DNA from: Margaritifera margaritifera
Taxonomy: Eukaryota > Mollusca > Bivalvia > Unionida > Margaritiferidae
Reading direction: 5' to 3'
NCBI GenBank assembly: GCA_029931535.1
Contig: JAQPZY010001178.1
Location: 1,424,501 to 1,488,500, forward strand
Length of the DNA: 64,000 bases
Shown: positions 45,371-58,572 of the stretch, one piece after another
How the letters are laid out: the number at the start of each line of letters is the position of its first letter
Position numbering within the stretch: the stretch's first letter is position 1
The notes under the pieces: generated by a model
Seen by the model: only the letters and a program-made list of their open reading frames with translations
The model's database searches: none
Told to the model about the DNA's origin: nothing
Made by a program: the position numbers and the translations under genes

Positions 45371-46447
45371 CAAAAATAGACATATGGATACGCATTATAA
45401 CATCATACCTTATGCCTTATGGCAGGCATATCAAGGAAAACATACAAAAATTAAAATTTTAGTATGAAATTGTATAACAGTATAAACCAAATCACTGTAG
45501 CAAAACCAGTCTTATGAAACGTGTTTTCTCATGAGAGGTCATACAGTTATGTTTCATTTTAAATGTATCAACTTCATTTCAGTCTGCATATTCATTCAAT
45601 TATTAGTTTAAACAACCATAAAAACCCATGCCACTTGAATGCTAAATAGGAAGTCATAACTTTGTGCCTGTGTGTGTTATACTGAGCTGGACAATTGTGT
45701 AAAAAAAAGGTAATGACTGAGTTATCTCCCCTCAAAATCAATTGTTAATTGTTGTAACATGGGCAATAAACTGAATATATTTTCAATGCCTCACAATTAA
45801 AACAATGTTAATGATCCCCTGATATGGATCTCCTAAACGTAATCACTTCAGGAAAATGCTCAAAATGGTGCACATGTTGGCCCATGTAAGAATCCAGCCC
45901 TACACATTAAATTTGTAAATGATGTAGAATTAAATAATGGTGCTTTACTTTTTCATTTAATGTGAATTTCTGTCAATGAAGCATGCAATATATGTGATAG
46001 TGACCTACTTTTAAATGAATCACATCACATTAAAATATACATACATTTGCGAAGTTTAATTACTATATTATAAACAATACCTGAGAACTGAACTGCTTAC
46101 ATAACAAGCCTTAGCTCATAACAAAACATTATATATATATGTATGTAAGAATAATAGCATAAATTTGTACTTAGATTTAAAAGCAATAAAACAATTTTTA
46201 GAAATTTATTACATTAAAAAAATCTTCTTGTTAATGTGCCTAAAAATTAGGGTTATAAATACAATTATGGACAAATAGTCATGATTTTAAAAAAAAAAAT
46301 TGGGAAGGAACAAATATATGTCTGAATATTTAGGCTAATATCGCAATTTACCTAGCTAAAAGACAAAAGGCCAGATTAGAGTTATGAAAATAGTGTTGTA
46401 AAGAAAAGAAGGAGAGGAGGTATGCATATGAAAGGTCCAATACATAC
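45371..46447. other. PARP-like intron, non-coding
   Basis: AT-rich. No gene or repeat array recognised. Confidence 0.5.
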
Positions 46448-46625
46448 CATTTTTTCAACAGTAATTACAGTCATATCCTCCTTGATTAACTTTGGGAACT
46501 GTATCGAAAGAAGTGCCATGGAAAAGAATGAGTTCATTTTGTAAATGTTTGGAATTCCTGCTTTCCAGCTTCTGCTTTTTTAAATGGTATTGAAGATACA
46601 GTGTTTTGTTCTCCACACGAATAAT
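46448..46625 (-). CDS. PARP14-like ADP-ribosyltransferase, internal catalytic exon with TGA
   Basis: Bounded by an acceptor (TTTTCTATTCTACAG) and a donor (G|GTATGT at 46448/46447). Encodes IIRVENKTLYLQYHL and ELILFHGTSFDTVPKVNQGG, the NAD-binding HGT box of the PARP fold. It ends in phase 1, which joins exactly to the exon at 36743. An in-frame TGA at 46455-46457 falls where PARPs of this group normally have Gly in the CGKNA region (family knowledge), 8 nt before the donor. The gene is therefore either a pseudogene or a null allele, or the base is a sequence error. Upstream exons (WWE or macro domains) were not found in the window. Confidence 0.85.
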
Positions 46626-46779
46626 CTGTAGAATAGAAAACTTGTTGTTAACTATAAATTTCAAATAGGCATGAAGCTGAGGACTTTTAATGAGGAATTT
46701 AAATTCCTGAAACTTTTGTTATGGTTAAATATGCTGCAACATAATGTATGAACAAGAAATGTGTCAATATAAAACAGAT

Positions 46780-47080
46780 GTCCCCACCAATATGATGCAA
46801 TTGAAGAGCAAAAGTTTTAAGTAAAAACCAGAGGCCATAACTCTGTACAATTTGGTAACAAAACAGTGAAATCAAACTCGACCTAAGTTTTCTTAATGTA
46901 AAGCCTCATGACAAATTTGGTTTGAATCTATAAAGTCCTTCAAAGTTACTGAGCAGAAATAAAATTCTGAAGGAAAAAGTTCAATGTCAAACAGGTGCCA
47001 TAACTCCATTACATTTTGTTGTAAATGGTGTAAAGGCTCAAACTAAATTTGGTATGATTCCATACTTATTGAGCAGATAA
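46780..47080. repeat. fragments of the ~165-bp repeat family
   Basis: Contains GCCATAACTCTGTACAATTT and ATGACAAATTTGGTTTGAAT, then a second GCCATAACTCCATTACATTT, as in 22578-23290. Confidence 0.6.
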
Positions 47081-47639
47081 AAAAATCACAATGGGTGTGA
47101 TGGGATGGAACAGGACAGGACAGACAGACAGACATAGGTAATACTATATTCCCCCTCCACAAATATGGCAGGAGCATAAGTATTTATTTTGTGGTCATTG
47201 CTGCATTGTTTGCAATTTTTCATGAACTTTTTATTCATAATATTTTGAGTGTATGAGTACTTATCAGTAAAAATATTAATTAAAATCTTCTGAAGTGCAT
47301 ACCATTTGTAAATTTTTAATAAGAAAAAAGTCCACTGTACAAAAAATGTTGAGAACAAAATATATTTATGATCTCTGTGGATTGTTGTTGTATGAAACAT
47401 TAAAGGGCTTAAAAATTTACAAACAATACACTAATCTGTGAGTACAACCTTATATTACAAATACAGTATGTCACCCATGATAATACCTGGTGGCCAGCCA
47501 AATACATTTGCCAAAAAGCAGAGGTGTGATTATTATTGGACAAAGATCTCCTTAGTAAATATTTGCCACAGTTGAGTAACAAGAAGGCCAGGGTTCCATG
47601 TTGAGCCCACAATGAAAGCATTGTTTTAAAATGTGACCT

Positions 47640-48080
47640 TGACCTTGAAAGGTTGACCCAGCATGTACCAAATACAAAAGAATTGTCTTAGCTTATATGA
47701 TTTATTCTAAGTATGAACAAAATCCATCAAGGGGTTTAGGCATTTTTAAAAATCTTAACCAGAACCATAATGCAAATTTGTCATCACTGAGACCTTGACT
47801 CCAAGGTCAAAAGGACAAATGAGCATGTTGAAGAATTCATCCTCTAAGCTTCATCATGATTCATCCCAAGTATGAACAAAATCCATCAAGAAGTTTTAGA
47901 GAAAAAAATAAACGTATGAAAAAAATCTGAACCAAAACCTTAATGCAAATTTTCCATGGCTGTGACATCGACCTTAACATCAAGGAGGCACAAGAGGATG
48001 TTGCAGAATAAATTTACTTGACTTCACAATAATTCGTTTCAACCATGAGCAAAATCCATCAAGGAGTCTAGGAATTAGAA
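47640..48080. repeat. ~165-bp tandem repeat, about 3 copies
   Basis: TATGAACAAAATCCATCAAG recurs near 47711, 47873 and, with substitutions, 48045. Between copies there are CACTGAGACCTTGAC-type phrases and GATGTTGCAGAA. Confidence 0.7.
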
Positions 48081-48119
48081 GCAAATGAAATGAGAGTACC
48101 ATGAACCATACATTATACA

Positions 48120-48720
48120 CCCACCCAGTGTTTAATAGTCGTCTACATAAGAACTAGTTGGGCATGGCTAACTCTAGAGATTATGAATCAATGGGTCTCA
48201 ATGACTTTGACCATTGGTCAAAGTATGCAGTCTTGAATTAAACTTACTCTGCAGAAACCATTATTTTCTTATTACATACCATGGCCTTTACATTTGACCT
48301 TTAGGCTTCAAAATCTATAGGTTTCTTTCTTACCCTAACCGCAAAGCCATCCATACAGTTTGGTCAAACAAACTACTCTAGAATGAAAGTAATTGTACAA
48401 AACCCATTTTTCTTTGAGTTACAATGACTCTGATGTTACCCCAAAAAGTACAATCCCTCCACAGAGGTTGGTCAAGGTATGCAGTCAAAGGTTTTTATGC
48501 ACACAAATAATTCTTTTATCAGTCACAGTGATCTTGAATTTTGACCTTCTGACCCCAAATCACAGGTTTTTTTTCATACCCAAAATGTAAGCCATCCAGC
48601 AACTTTGATGAAGGTACATAGTCAAAAACTTACCTTTTTGTGCAGAAACCATTTTTCATTTTTCAGACAAAGTGACCTTGAACTTAGACCTTTGGACCCC
48701 AAAATCAACAGTTTTCTTCC
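48120..48720. repeat. copies of the ~150-bp repeat family
   Basis: About four units with GCAGAAACCATTATTTTCTT, GACCTTCTGACCCCAAATCA and AAGCCATCCA phrases. Confidence 0.65.
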
Positions 48721-48919
48721 TTGGTACAATTGTAAATATTAAAAAAAATTGCAAAAACTTTAGGAAGAAAAGTCCGTCCAAATAAACATAAATATACAGT
48801 AGTACAAAATAAAAGGTAGAGATGTTGAAATGTTGTAAAATACCTATAAAACAAAAGATAAAGCTAAACAATATTAAATTCTTACAATATTGGGGATAGT
48901 GTAATGGAAAAATTTCAGC

Positions 48920-48985
48920 ATATAGCACTATAATATTGACCTTGAAGATTAGACCCCCAATGTGTACACATTACAGGCTAGTGAT

Positions 48986-49067
<82 letters not shown>

Positions 49068-49760
49068 TGCATCTCTTAATCTTAAACAAGTCTAAAATTA
49101 AATAGTGGAAAAGTTTCATTCCTCAATTTCAAGTGGCTCTAATTGTTTAGAGTGTAGGGGAGATTAAGATGGAAAGCTAAAAATACTGAGTTATAACCTT
49201 GACATTTAAGATAGAATCCCAACATATAGTAATTGCGATACATTCTAATAATGATGCATACGTGTACAAAGTTACATAACTCAATCTTAAACAGCTCTAA
49301 TGTTACAGATCCTAAGGGAATGTGATGGAAAATAAAAATATTGAGCCATAACCTTGACCTTGAAGGAGCCCTATTGTGGAACATGACACACCATATGAAT
49401 ATAGAAAGTTTAATTATTAACCTCAAATGGCTCTAAATCTATAGAGCAGAAGGGAAAGTATGGTGAAAAACTTAAAAATACTGAACCATGACCTTGCCCT
49501 TGAAGATACGACCCCCAATGTGGTCATTAACAATACACCTTCAAATGATGATATACAAGTATACCAAATTTCATTCCTTAATCTTAAACAACTGTTAAGA
49601 TATAGGGATGAAGAAAAAGGGTGGTGGAAAATATAAAATATCGAGCTGTAATCTTGACCTAAAACAGGCCCAGAAAAATCCCTGTTACATTATCTTCTAG
49701 TACTGATGTATAGGTATAGCAAGTTTAATTCCTTAATATCAAACGGCTTTAAAATTATAG
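48920..49760. repeat. ~160-bp tandem repeat interrupted by (TA)n
   Basis: Units carry AATACTGA(G)-CATAACCTTGACCTTGAAGA, GACCCCCAATGTG, an ATGATGTATA-like part and TTCATTCCTTAATCTTAAAC. About five units. A (TA)n run at 48988-49063 lies within the first. Confidence 0.75.
48988..49063. repeat. (TA)n microsatellite
   Basis: About 38 uninterrupted TA units. Confidence 0.95.
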
Positions 49761-52700
49761 ATTGGAAACAAGTGTTGGGAACAGATGGGCAGGCAGATGG
49801 ACACAAACATGGATACTATGTCACCCACTTTGATTTGAAAAGACACGGGACAAAATTTTTTCGGTGTGTGAAAAGAATTGAAAAATAAGTCTCAGTTACC
49901 TGAGACCTAATCAGGTCTTGGAACCCACTCAAGGTACTTAACTATCCAGTTTGGTCTTGTTTGGCTCAATAGTGTATTAGCTATCTTGCTTACAAGAAAA
50001 TATGATGAACAGACAGATGAACAGATGGATAGATGAACAGCACAAAACCAATATGTTGCACTTGGGGGTGGAGGGATGGGAGGGAGGGGCATACAGATAA
50101 CTGAAGTAACTGTTGTGTGTCATCATTTTTTTCTTTTTACTCAACAGAAATTCAACCTGGCCCAGGGGCAGGGCTGATAAGTTGGTTGAGTCAAGTTATA
50201 AGAGAACACGACCTCTAATCTCTTTCACTACCTGGTATCTTAAATTATCATTTAATGAAATAACAGTAGGTTTCACCAAATTAGCCATGCTTCTTGCTTT
50301 AACAGACATCAGAGAGATAGAAAGACAGATAGATTACCTGAAGGTCTAGGATAAAAATAAAATAAAAATTATGTTTTTCCCTTGGACAATTTTGAGTATA
50401 AAACACTTTATGATCCTGCTGAAGCTATACTGAATAAGCAATGTATGTTAAATCTTGTGTAAATTTTGAAATATAATTGATGTCAATATAAACACATGTT
50501 TTGCAGAGAATGGTGTCTTACCTGTGCACTGCATTAGGATCACATAACTTTCTGCCTACCAGACAGAAATCCTAGCATATCAGGGTACAAAGCTTAGACA
50601 TATAGAAATATTGTACCGATGTGTTAGTTGAATCAAAAACCTTATGTCTCACAGGTTAATGGAAGTTGAGTTAAGGCAAGTACTCAATGAGATGTACAGA
50701 ACAGTGTTCAAAAACATGAACACTGGATCTTAATATTGATGGTGATGACTCAACCACTTCTACTGACACCAGAAAAGTTATTTTGTTTCTCACAATTCAC
50801 ATGTGAGACAAAACTTTACTTCTTAAAACTGCATCTGCTTTTTATAGGAAGAAATCTGATCAACCTGCCTGTGACCATATGGACATAAAAGGTCTATATG
50901 GAAGCACAATACTGATCAACTTATTCTACCAAGCTGTAGTACATTAAAACTATAGTACTAAGTTTTTCTAATGTGAAAAGTTGTAAGAATTTAAGCCTGT
51001 GTACACATATTTTTAGTAATATTGAATTAGTTCTGGAAAGGAGGTCTTAGCCACCCAGTTGAAAGAACCCTGGAAATAAAGCCATAGCCATCCCATTCAA
51101 CTGTACAACATATCTTTATCCCAAAATGCATTTACACTACAAAACTGGTACCAATAGTTGTACTAAAATAAGAGCACTGGTCTAGCAGGGTAGTTCTCTC
51201 CCACTGCTGATGCCCTCCACCCAAAAATGGCACTAGATAAAATCTGCACAGTCACACACACTCACTGGAACTTATATTCTAGAGCCATTGTTTGGGAATA
51301 TATGCTAGAGTTTACTTTTGACCAGGAAAAGTTGCTAAGAGATTCTTTTCCCCTAGAGCTGAATTTCTCTTCTGGGAAAATTTTACTAAAGTGTCATTTA
51401 ACAACCCTCCTCCCCTCGCCTTTTACTTGAATGTATTAATAAATAATCATAAAATAATAGTGATGAATGATAATGCATGTGTGTGTGCTGACTAGGTCAG
51501 GAACCCTAATGTGACTTTTCCCTGGTGGAAAAAAGACTATGTAGTAATATTTCTCCAAAGAAAATATTCCTCCCAAGAAAAATAACTCTAGATAGAATTT
51601 TGGTGGGTTCAGGAGGTGGGGTGTAGTGGTAGAGTCTACTCTAGAGCAATCTTTATTTGGGGGGAGGTGGCACAGGAAATCAGCTCAGAGTAAAACTGCC
51701 ATGTGCCCTTGTGAAACCTTTATTAATGGCTTCTCATCCACTGTAAATTTATTTTGCAACGGCTGTGTCAATGCAGATTAGTGACATGTGTGACTTTAAC
51801 AATGTATGCATTTATGTAATAAAATATCTCTTTGAAAAGTCTAATTCTCTATCATACTGTACGTATAAGATACACTCATCTTAATGAAAACATTTACACA
51901 TCAACACTTCTAAAGTGGTAAAAAATATTACAATCAGGTTGGTATTGTATCCCATGGGGAAAAATTGCTCTAAACTAATTGTTTCCCCTTGAGAAAATCA
52001 GCTCCAGGGTAGTTTTTCGACCAGTGGAAAATGGTTCCAAGACGGGGTAAGGTTCCTCTAGGAGGAATATGCACAGTCAGGTGGTCAAAGTTGATTATAC
52101 ACACCTTAAATGAGTTGGCCATTAAACTTCTCTGACTGAAAATGCTTGGGTCACCCTGGAATGATGTGGCAAAGCCCCCTCCTTGTTATAGGTTAGTTTC
52201 ATACCTTATTTTTAAAAAAAGTTAAAACTTTTTGAAAAAGTTCCATTATGGAGAAAAGTAAAAATGCTGTGAAACATGATCATCAATTTTGTTTTGATGA
52301 CTCTGTCTCATATACATATCATATCTATTTAATTAATGTTTGCACAATTAATAATGAGTACGCTCTAGAAATGTGCTTGCTTTAATAGAAAAGCCCGACT
52401 ACCGCTAATGTTTACAGATGTTTGTTTTTTTTTTTGTAGGGGTGACTAAAAATATTATAACAGAGATTGGTGCATACAACAACACCTGCCACAGACAATA
52501 TCTGTATGATATCGTAATAATCCAACTATGAAATAATTCAATCAATATTTTCATAAAATAAGCAACAATAAAATGATTTAAGTATTGCTGATTTTCTTAA
52601 TGATCAATTATCATATACCTACTTTCACAATAGTTGTAAGCAAAAGTTATGTTATATGATAGAAATAATAGTGAGGATTCATTTTCATGGTACTTTAAGA

Positions 52701-53274
52701 AATTACTGACCTGTTTAGTATAAAACAGAAAATTACTTAAAATTCTCTGTGGTATAAATAATTTTAGCCTTTAAATTTTCTTCTAATGGGTCAGATTTTT
52801 AATTTTCAATGCTTATTTACCTCACCCAGTATTTTATCAGCTTGAATATCTCAAAAAGAAATGTGAGGAGTGTATCTTTTATGCATTAGTCGAATGAAGG
52901 AACTCTCCTGAGAGGATAAGTATTCAAGCTTTCTCTCTTTTTGTATTTTTTCCAATAGTTGGTCAGATTTTCTACTTTTAACAATACATGTCTCATTTAA
53001 GGCATCATATTTTTGACAGCATCCCTGAAGAAGTTACTTCAGTGACACCAACTTCTAATTCATTATATCAACCTTATACAAACATCTATTCTATCTCTGA
53101 AAACTTTCAAAACTTGAATTCTGTCATTGCATAGCACATGTCCCTGTGCTTCCTCATTTAGACCGGAAAGCCAAACCTTGAGTCATTTTAGTCCCTTGTG
53201 TATAAAGACTTCCCAAGATGCCAATGTGTGCTGGGTATATGCATTTGTCTTTTGTCCAAGCATAATTTTGTACT
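49761..53274. other. non-coding, nothing recognised
   Basis: AT-rich. Frames at 50113-50349 and 51227-51430 lack domains and splice support. Missing upstream exons of the PARP-like gene would be expected between 46.6 and 57 kb but were not recognised. Confidence 0.4.
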
Positions 53275-53735
53275 GTGCTACAGGATAGGGATCTTGTTTT
53301 CAAGCTATAACCCAAGGGCTAAGTCTCTTGGGGTAAGGATGGACTCCTAGGACCAATGACAGTTGCATTTATAAATCTGTCTTTTCATGGTTACAGGATA
53401 GGGATCTCAATAGTTTCCATGTTTTGACCCAGGGTCCCTGAACGTAGAGATGAACCCCAGGGTCAAGTTTGTTGCCTGTACAAATTAGCATTCCATGTCC
53501 AGTAATGGTATGGGGATCTATATAGTTTCCTAGCTATAAACAAGGACTAAGTTCTGGGGGTAGGGTCTGAACCAGGGTCTATGTCAGTTGCATGTATAAA
53601 TTTGTTTCTCGATACCCTGTAAGTGTAAATATGGTTATAAGGTCAGATTCTTAATAGTTTCTATGCAATGACCCAGAGGATAAATACTTGGGGGCTGGAA
53701 TAGACCCCAGGGCATTAACCATTGTCCAGTTTGAT
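53275..53735. repeat. ~120-bp tandem repeat, about 4 copies
   Basis: Units share GGATAGGGATCT, ATAGTTTC-ATGC, GACCCAGGG, GGACCCCAGGGTCAA and GTTGCATGTATAAATTTGT in order. Confidence 0.75.
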
Positions 53736-54944
53736 ATAGGTTGATACTTGGGTCACTGATCACATATACCAATTCTCAGACATGTGAGATGTACAATTCA
53801 GAAGTTATTTGAAATGTATGTACAATCACCCCTACACCCATGCCTATCACTATCCCATACTGATCAAAATTCAAAAAGCGTCAGCACAATCTACACCCAT
53901 TTGACTTTACGTGACCGAAGTAATATGTATCTTGCTGTAACAGTGAAGGAGGAGTTCGCGGACATTACTTGATTGGTCATACGCATGTACATATGGATAG
54001 TAGGGATGGGTATTGATTTGAAAATCATATTGCAACATATTGCAGTATATTGATTTACAAAGAAACAACATATAGTTCTAATTTTGTTGAACTTAAATGA
54101 CAGCAAACACTGGTAATTAAAAATATCGCTAACGTGCAGCAAAAGATTATAAGATCTAAATGTCATTTTTTGGTACTTGCTTTGAATAAACAAGACTCAA
54201 TGTGATTTGTGTCATTTGTACACAGGCTACCTAATCGTTTGATTATTCTAAAACTAGATTGATGATAGAAAGAAAATCCCATGGACTAATAAACAGGCAA
54301 GGCTGCTCACTGAGTACATGAGAGTGGTAACCCCACTTGGGCATTCCCCAGTCTCAAAACAAGTATTACATTAGGAAATTCCAATTGACCATTAATGTAT
54401 TTATTCACAAATGATTTTTATTAATTTGTGCCATACTCCCGTCCTCATCACTATAATCTAACAGTAAACCCATAGACTCTTTTAAACACTTCCCAATTTG
54501 TTGATCATCCTCACCCTAAGTCAATGTACAGAAAGTGCACAGAGTACATCTGTAATCAGAAATTATAAACTTTAAAAAATAACTGTCTTTTTGCTTTTGT
54601 GATGTCTCAAAGCAAGAGAAAATAAATGTATTTCATTTTAGGAATTTATCGTAAGTCTATCATTTTATTACTTAGTCTTTCTCATTACAAGCCTGTGTAC
54701 CCTGATTTAGCAGTGACTATACACAACCCAAAATATTTCAACTGAGGAAACAAAAAAGTCAGTTACTCTTTGGAACAGTCACTTTCCAGAAAAATTCCCG
54801 TGTATTTAATGAAATTTAACCATATTATTAGAGACTTCTGATAACAATATTGGCTCTTTGCGCTCATGTTTTGGTACTGGTCCCAATAATAAACAACAAA
54901 TTTGCAGATGCATTTCTAGCAAGTGTACATATTTACGGGAACAA
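53736..54944. other. non-coding, nothing recognised
   Basis: AT-rich; no gene or repeat array seen. Confidence 0.45.
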
Positions 54945-55445
54945 TCCCAACTTTGACAAGGAAAAGATTATGGGATTAATTCCAAGTATAATTTGTTTTA
55001 TCTATCCCAAGTTTACCTGAAAGAGGTTGTTGTGAATGTATTATAAATTTACCTGTTATGGGACGATTGGGATTGATCCCAAGTTTGCTTATAAAGAGGT
55101 ATTTGGGATCGATCCCATGCTTGCCTGAAAGTGATTTTTGGCACCAATCCCAACTCTGCCTGGTAAGAGATTTTTGGAGTTGATCCCAAGTTTGGTAAGA
55201 CATTCATGGGATTGATCCTAAGTTTTCCTAATAAAACATATTTTAAATCAAACCCATGTTTATTTGGTAAGATATTTCTGGGATGAATTGCAAGTCTGTT
55301 CGGACAAGTTTGATTAGTTATAGATTTTTTGGGGTCGATCCCAAGATTGCTTTATAAGAGATTTTGTGGAATACAAACAAGAAATTTTGGGATCAAATCC
55401 CAGCTCTGATCAGAAACAGGTTACGGAATCAAACTGAATCACAGG
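54945..55445. repeat. ~60-bp tandem repeat, about 8 copies
   Basis: Units carry GGGATTGATCCCAAGTTTGC followed by CTG-TAAGAGATTTT. The GGGATnnATCCC core is itself palindromic. The 75-codon minus-strand frame here is a by-product. Confidence 0.8.
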
Positions 55446-57557
55446 ACTGCTTAAAGAGAAAAATATGGGTTCAAGTCATTTGTAAAAATTAATAATATGT
55501 CCTTGACACCATACCTGCAAATCGAGAAATGTGTAAGATCAATACAAAAGTCAGATATTTTACGAATGCCATGCTCTCAAGTAAGACACCCATCAATATA
55601 GGTGAGGAATGTACTTGGATTTTCTTAAGAAGCAGATTAATTTATTTGTCACTACTAAGGACCTTATTTTTTTTATAACTGATATATGTGACGTAAGCAC
55701 AGGCAAGAGGTCAGCAAAGATATATTCTACACTGGAAAAAATGGGCACATAACTTTTAAAAGTAGTTCAACGCCAATCACAAATCAATTGTATTCAATCC
55801 TTTTTCAGTGAATGCAAAGTTACAGAAAAGGATACATTGTTATCAGATCACAATAGAATACAAAAATGATAGAAATGGAAAACACACTTTAAGAAATATA
55901 TTTTTATTTCATTTGAAATAAAAATTAACACAAACAGTTTAGCAATCTTTTGAAGTGGGACATTTTAAAGACTATCCTTAATATTGCCTCCATGATAATA
56001 TCCATGGTAACATTTATTGATTAGCCACATATTTATACAAAACAAAAACTAGATTCAGTTAACTTTTTATTTATAAAGATGTATATTTTGCCTAGGGATA
56101 CTGTCTGCTGCTACTGGGGAATTTTGTTTCATGCTGTCAGTGAGTGATTAATTCAGCGGTTGCTGAATGGGCACAACATTGCTGTACAAAGGTCACAGCT
56201 GGACTGTGAAACTCCCATGACAGAATGTTATGGATAATCCTTGAGTAAAGTTTCTTCAGCAAAAACTAAAGGGGCCCAGTGAAGACTGGGGTGTCCAACA
56301 AAAGTTGGGGAAGCTAGCGGCAAATGTGTTAAGTTTGAATAGGCAACACAGTGCTGACATTAGATTCTTGGGTGAAAATAAAATGGAATCGAATGAAATG
56401 AATGTCAGAGGAGAATAGATGCATAGCAGCTGTTGCCCCCCCCCCCAAAAAAAAGGAATAAAGTAGGGAAGTCTATACTATAGTGTTCAATGACATAATT
56501 AACAGCAGTCATATTAACAATACTATAGTAAGAATGGTACATGTACAAGTATAATTATATTGACAATGGCAAAAAACAGCATGCAAATATAACAAGATAA
56601 ATGCTCGGCACTAGTTAAAACTGCAGATCGAGATCACCGTCTTTGTATAATTGGAATAATTATTGTTCAGTGCATTTACAAGTGCAATACACACTAAATA
56701 TAATGATTATTTGTTGAAACTTCCTTTGTCCATAGCAGTCCACAGCTGAAAGAAGTTTTAGTATGACATGGAAAGCAAGTATGTGGTTTCATGCACGCCA
56801 GAAGCCACTCTACTGTTGCACAGTCCTATGATCACGTATTAATAGATCAGACATGATTAATTCATGGAAACTACTGCAGATAATGCAAATTTAACCACAT
56901 TATGTACATTTGATAGCCAGCTTGGATTGAGTGTGAAGTTCATGTTCTAGAAATTGCAAAGAAACCGATGATAAATACAAAAAAGAAAAAAGGAAATGCA
57001 ATGAGCATATGTAAATAATCACATCCAACGTAGGAGGGAATTTTTGTTTGTTTGCTTGTTTGTGTTTGAAGTGGCCACATCCATGAAATGGGTAGACGAA
57101 GACCACGGGTATGGATGAACACCACCATAAACTGAATATATTAAATGCACATATGGCCATGAAAGAAATTCTGTGCACATATTGCCACACAATGAACACT
57201 AGTATCACACCAGCACACAACTTCACTGCTCCACTGAAACATGAATATTATTTTTAACTACACTCTTGTAATGAATATACAAACACAATGAACCACTACA
57301 GAAACTGAATCCACTGACAATGCAGCAAGAAGGGAGGGACAGTGTGAATGCAACACCTCTTGTCCTTATATGTTGAATGCAAGCATCATCATGATCTTTG
57401 TGTAGTACTATCCACATCTATGGCCAACAGTGTTGCACCTAGGATCCCAAGGGTAGAGCACACTGTGTCCTCCACTCTTCAAATCTGGGGAACACACAAC
57501 ATTTTAAAGGAACAAAGGAAAATTGTAGTAAACAATGCATGAGTATTTGCTTTAGGC
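55446..57557. other. non-coding, nothing recognised
   Basis: AT-rich. Minus-strand frames at 56900-57417 have hydrophobic composition but no domain or splice support. This would contain the 3' UTR of the gene ending at 57558. Confidence 0.45.
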
Positions 57558-57818
57558 TTAGCTGTCATTCACTAATGAATGAAAACTTTCATTTTGTATC
57601 TTTCCAAAAGACTCATCACTGTTTGACTGAGCCATTAAAGACTGCCCTAAATTAGACAGCATTAAGGATTCGTGATCATCTGAATCAGGGGTCAAAGACT
57701 GACCAAGGTTAATAATATCACACAACCTATCTAAGAAAATCCTGCTGTTATTATATCCATGATGAATAATAGATTTAGCAACCTGTGGATCCTCCTTTGA
57801 ATAGGTCTTTAGAGTAAT
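57558..57818 (-). CDS. unrecognised host gene, terminal exon
   Basis: Follows an acceptor (TTTTACATTTACAG) and starts in phase 0: ITLKTYSKEDPQVAKSIIHH, GYNNSRIFLDRLCDIINLGQ, then an acidic Ser/Gln-rich tail and TAA at 57558-57560; 87 codons including the stop. The previous exon (58515-58371) also ends in phase 0. I do not recognise the protein. The first half reads as a compact helical segment and the second as disordered. The open frame beyond 57818 is intron read-through. Confidence 0.65.
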   Translation of the reverse strand: MTLKTYSKEDPQVAKSIIHHGYNNSRIFLDRLCDIINLGQSLTPDSDDHESLMLSNLGQSLMAQSNSDESFGKIQNESFHSLVNDS

Positions 57819-58370
57819 CTGTAAATGTAAAAGGCACAGATATAGGCAGAATTCAAAAACAACATTTATAGCAAGAAATATATGAAAGTTAAGGGTACTG
57901 GATGGTCTTTGAAGGAACAATTCCGCTATAAAATCAAGGAATCACAATTCTGTAATCAAGAGTTTAACTCATAATATTTTAAAATTTCTTTTTCCGTTTT
58001 GAACAATTTGTGTCCATATTGTGTTGTAAGTTGTATAGTTACAGTATTCTGTTTACATTATATTAGTTGATTGTTTCAAACAGTCTCAATGTGTACTTCA
58101 TAGCTAGTCAAATAAACACATTGTTCTATTCTTGTGTATGCTTTAGAAGGCAATCTTCTACAGTTATATCACAATAGAATTAATTTCCAGGAGCCTGATT
58201 TTCCACATTCCTATGATCTAACCAAACTTTGCTATTTTTGGAAATTAAATTGATATGTTAGCTTGCAATATAAAAGATGTCTAAAAGATAAATGCCTTTA
58301 ATTGTCTGTGCGTTACAGTTATGCGAATCTCTTATAATGCTAATTAAGATATAATTTTTAATGATCTTAC

Positions 58371-58515
58371 CTGTGTAACATATTTTGCTTCTTCTATTCT
58401 CCTCTTCTTTAGGGGGTTGCATGGATGTTTTCTCCTGGAGCTCTTGGTGGAAATTAATCCAGCAGTAAAATTTAATGTAGATTTACAATCAAGCACATAG
58501 GGGCCCTGAACAGTC
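58371..58515 (-). CDS. unrecognised host gene, internal exon
   Basis: Acceptor GGTACTTTGTAG, donor ACACAG|GTAAG. Encodes TVQGPYVLDCKSTLNFTAGL, then a basic stretch (SSRRKHPCNPLKKRRIEEAK) that could act as a nuclear localisation signal. It begins with one base completing the Arg codon of the upstream exon and ends in phase 0, fitting both neighbours. Confidence 0.65.
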
Positions 58516-58572
58516 CTACAAAGTACCAATCAGAGTTTGCTCAAATTTAAGCAGAGGGCTTATCTCTCTCAC

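Noticed and set aside
47409..47621. Minus-strand 70-codon frame with a GT after CCACCAG, considered as a PARP exon
   Set aside because: No acceptor with a pyrimidine tract, and no PARP, WWE or macro-domain motif.
51227..51430. 67-codon + strand frame
   Set aside because: No domain, no splice context, composition like the surrounding non-coding DNA.
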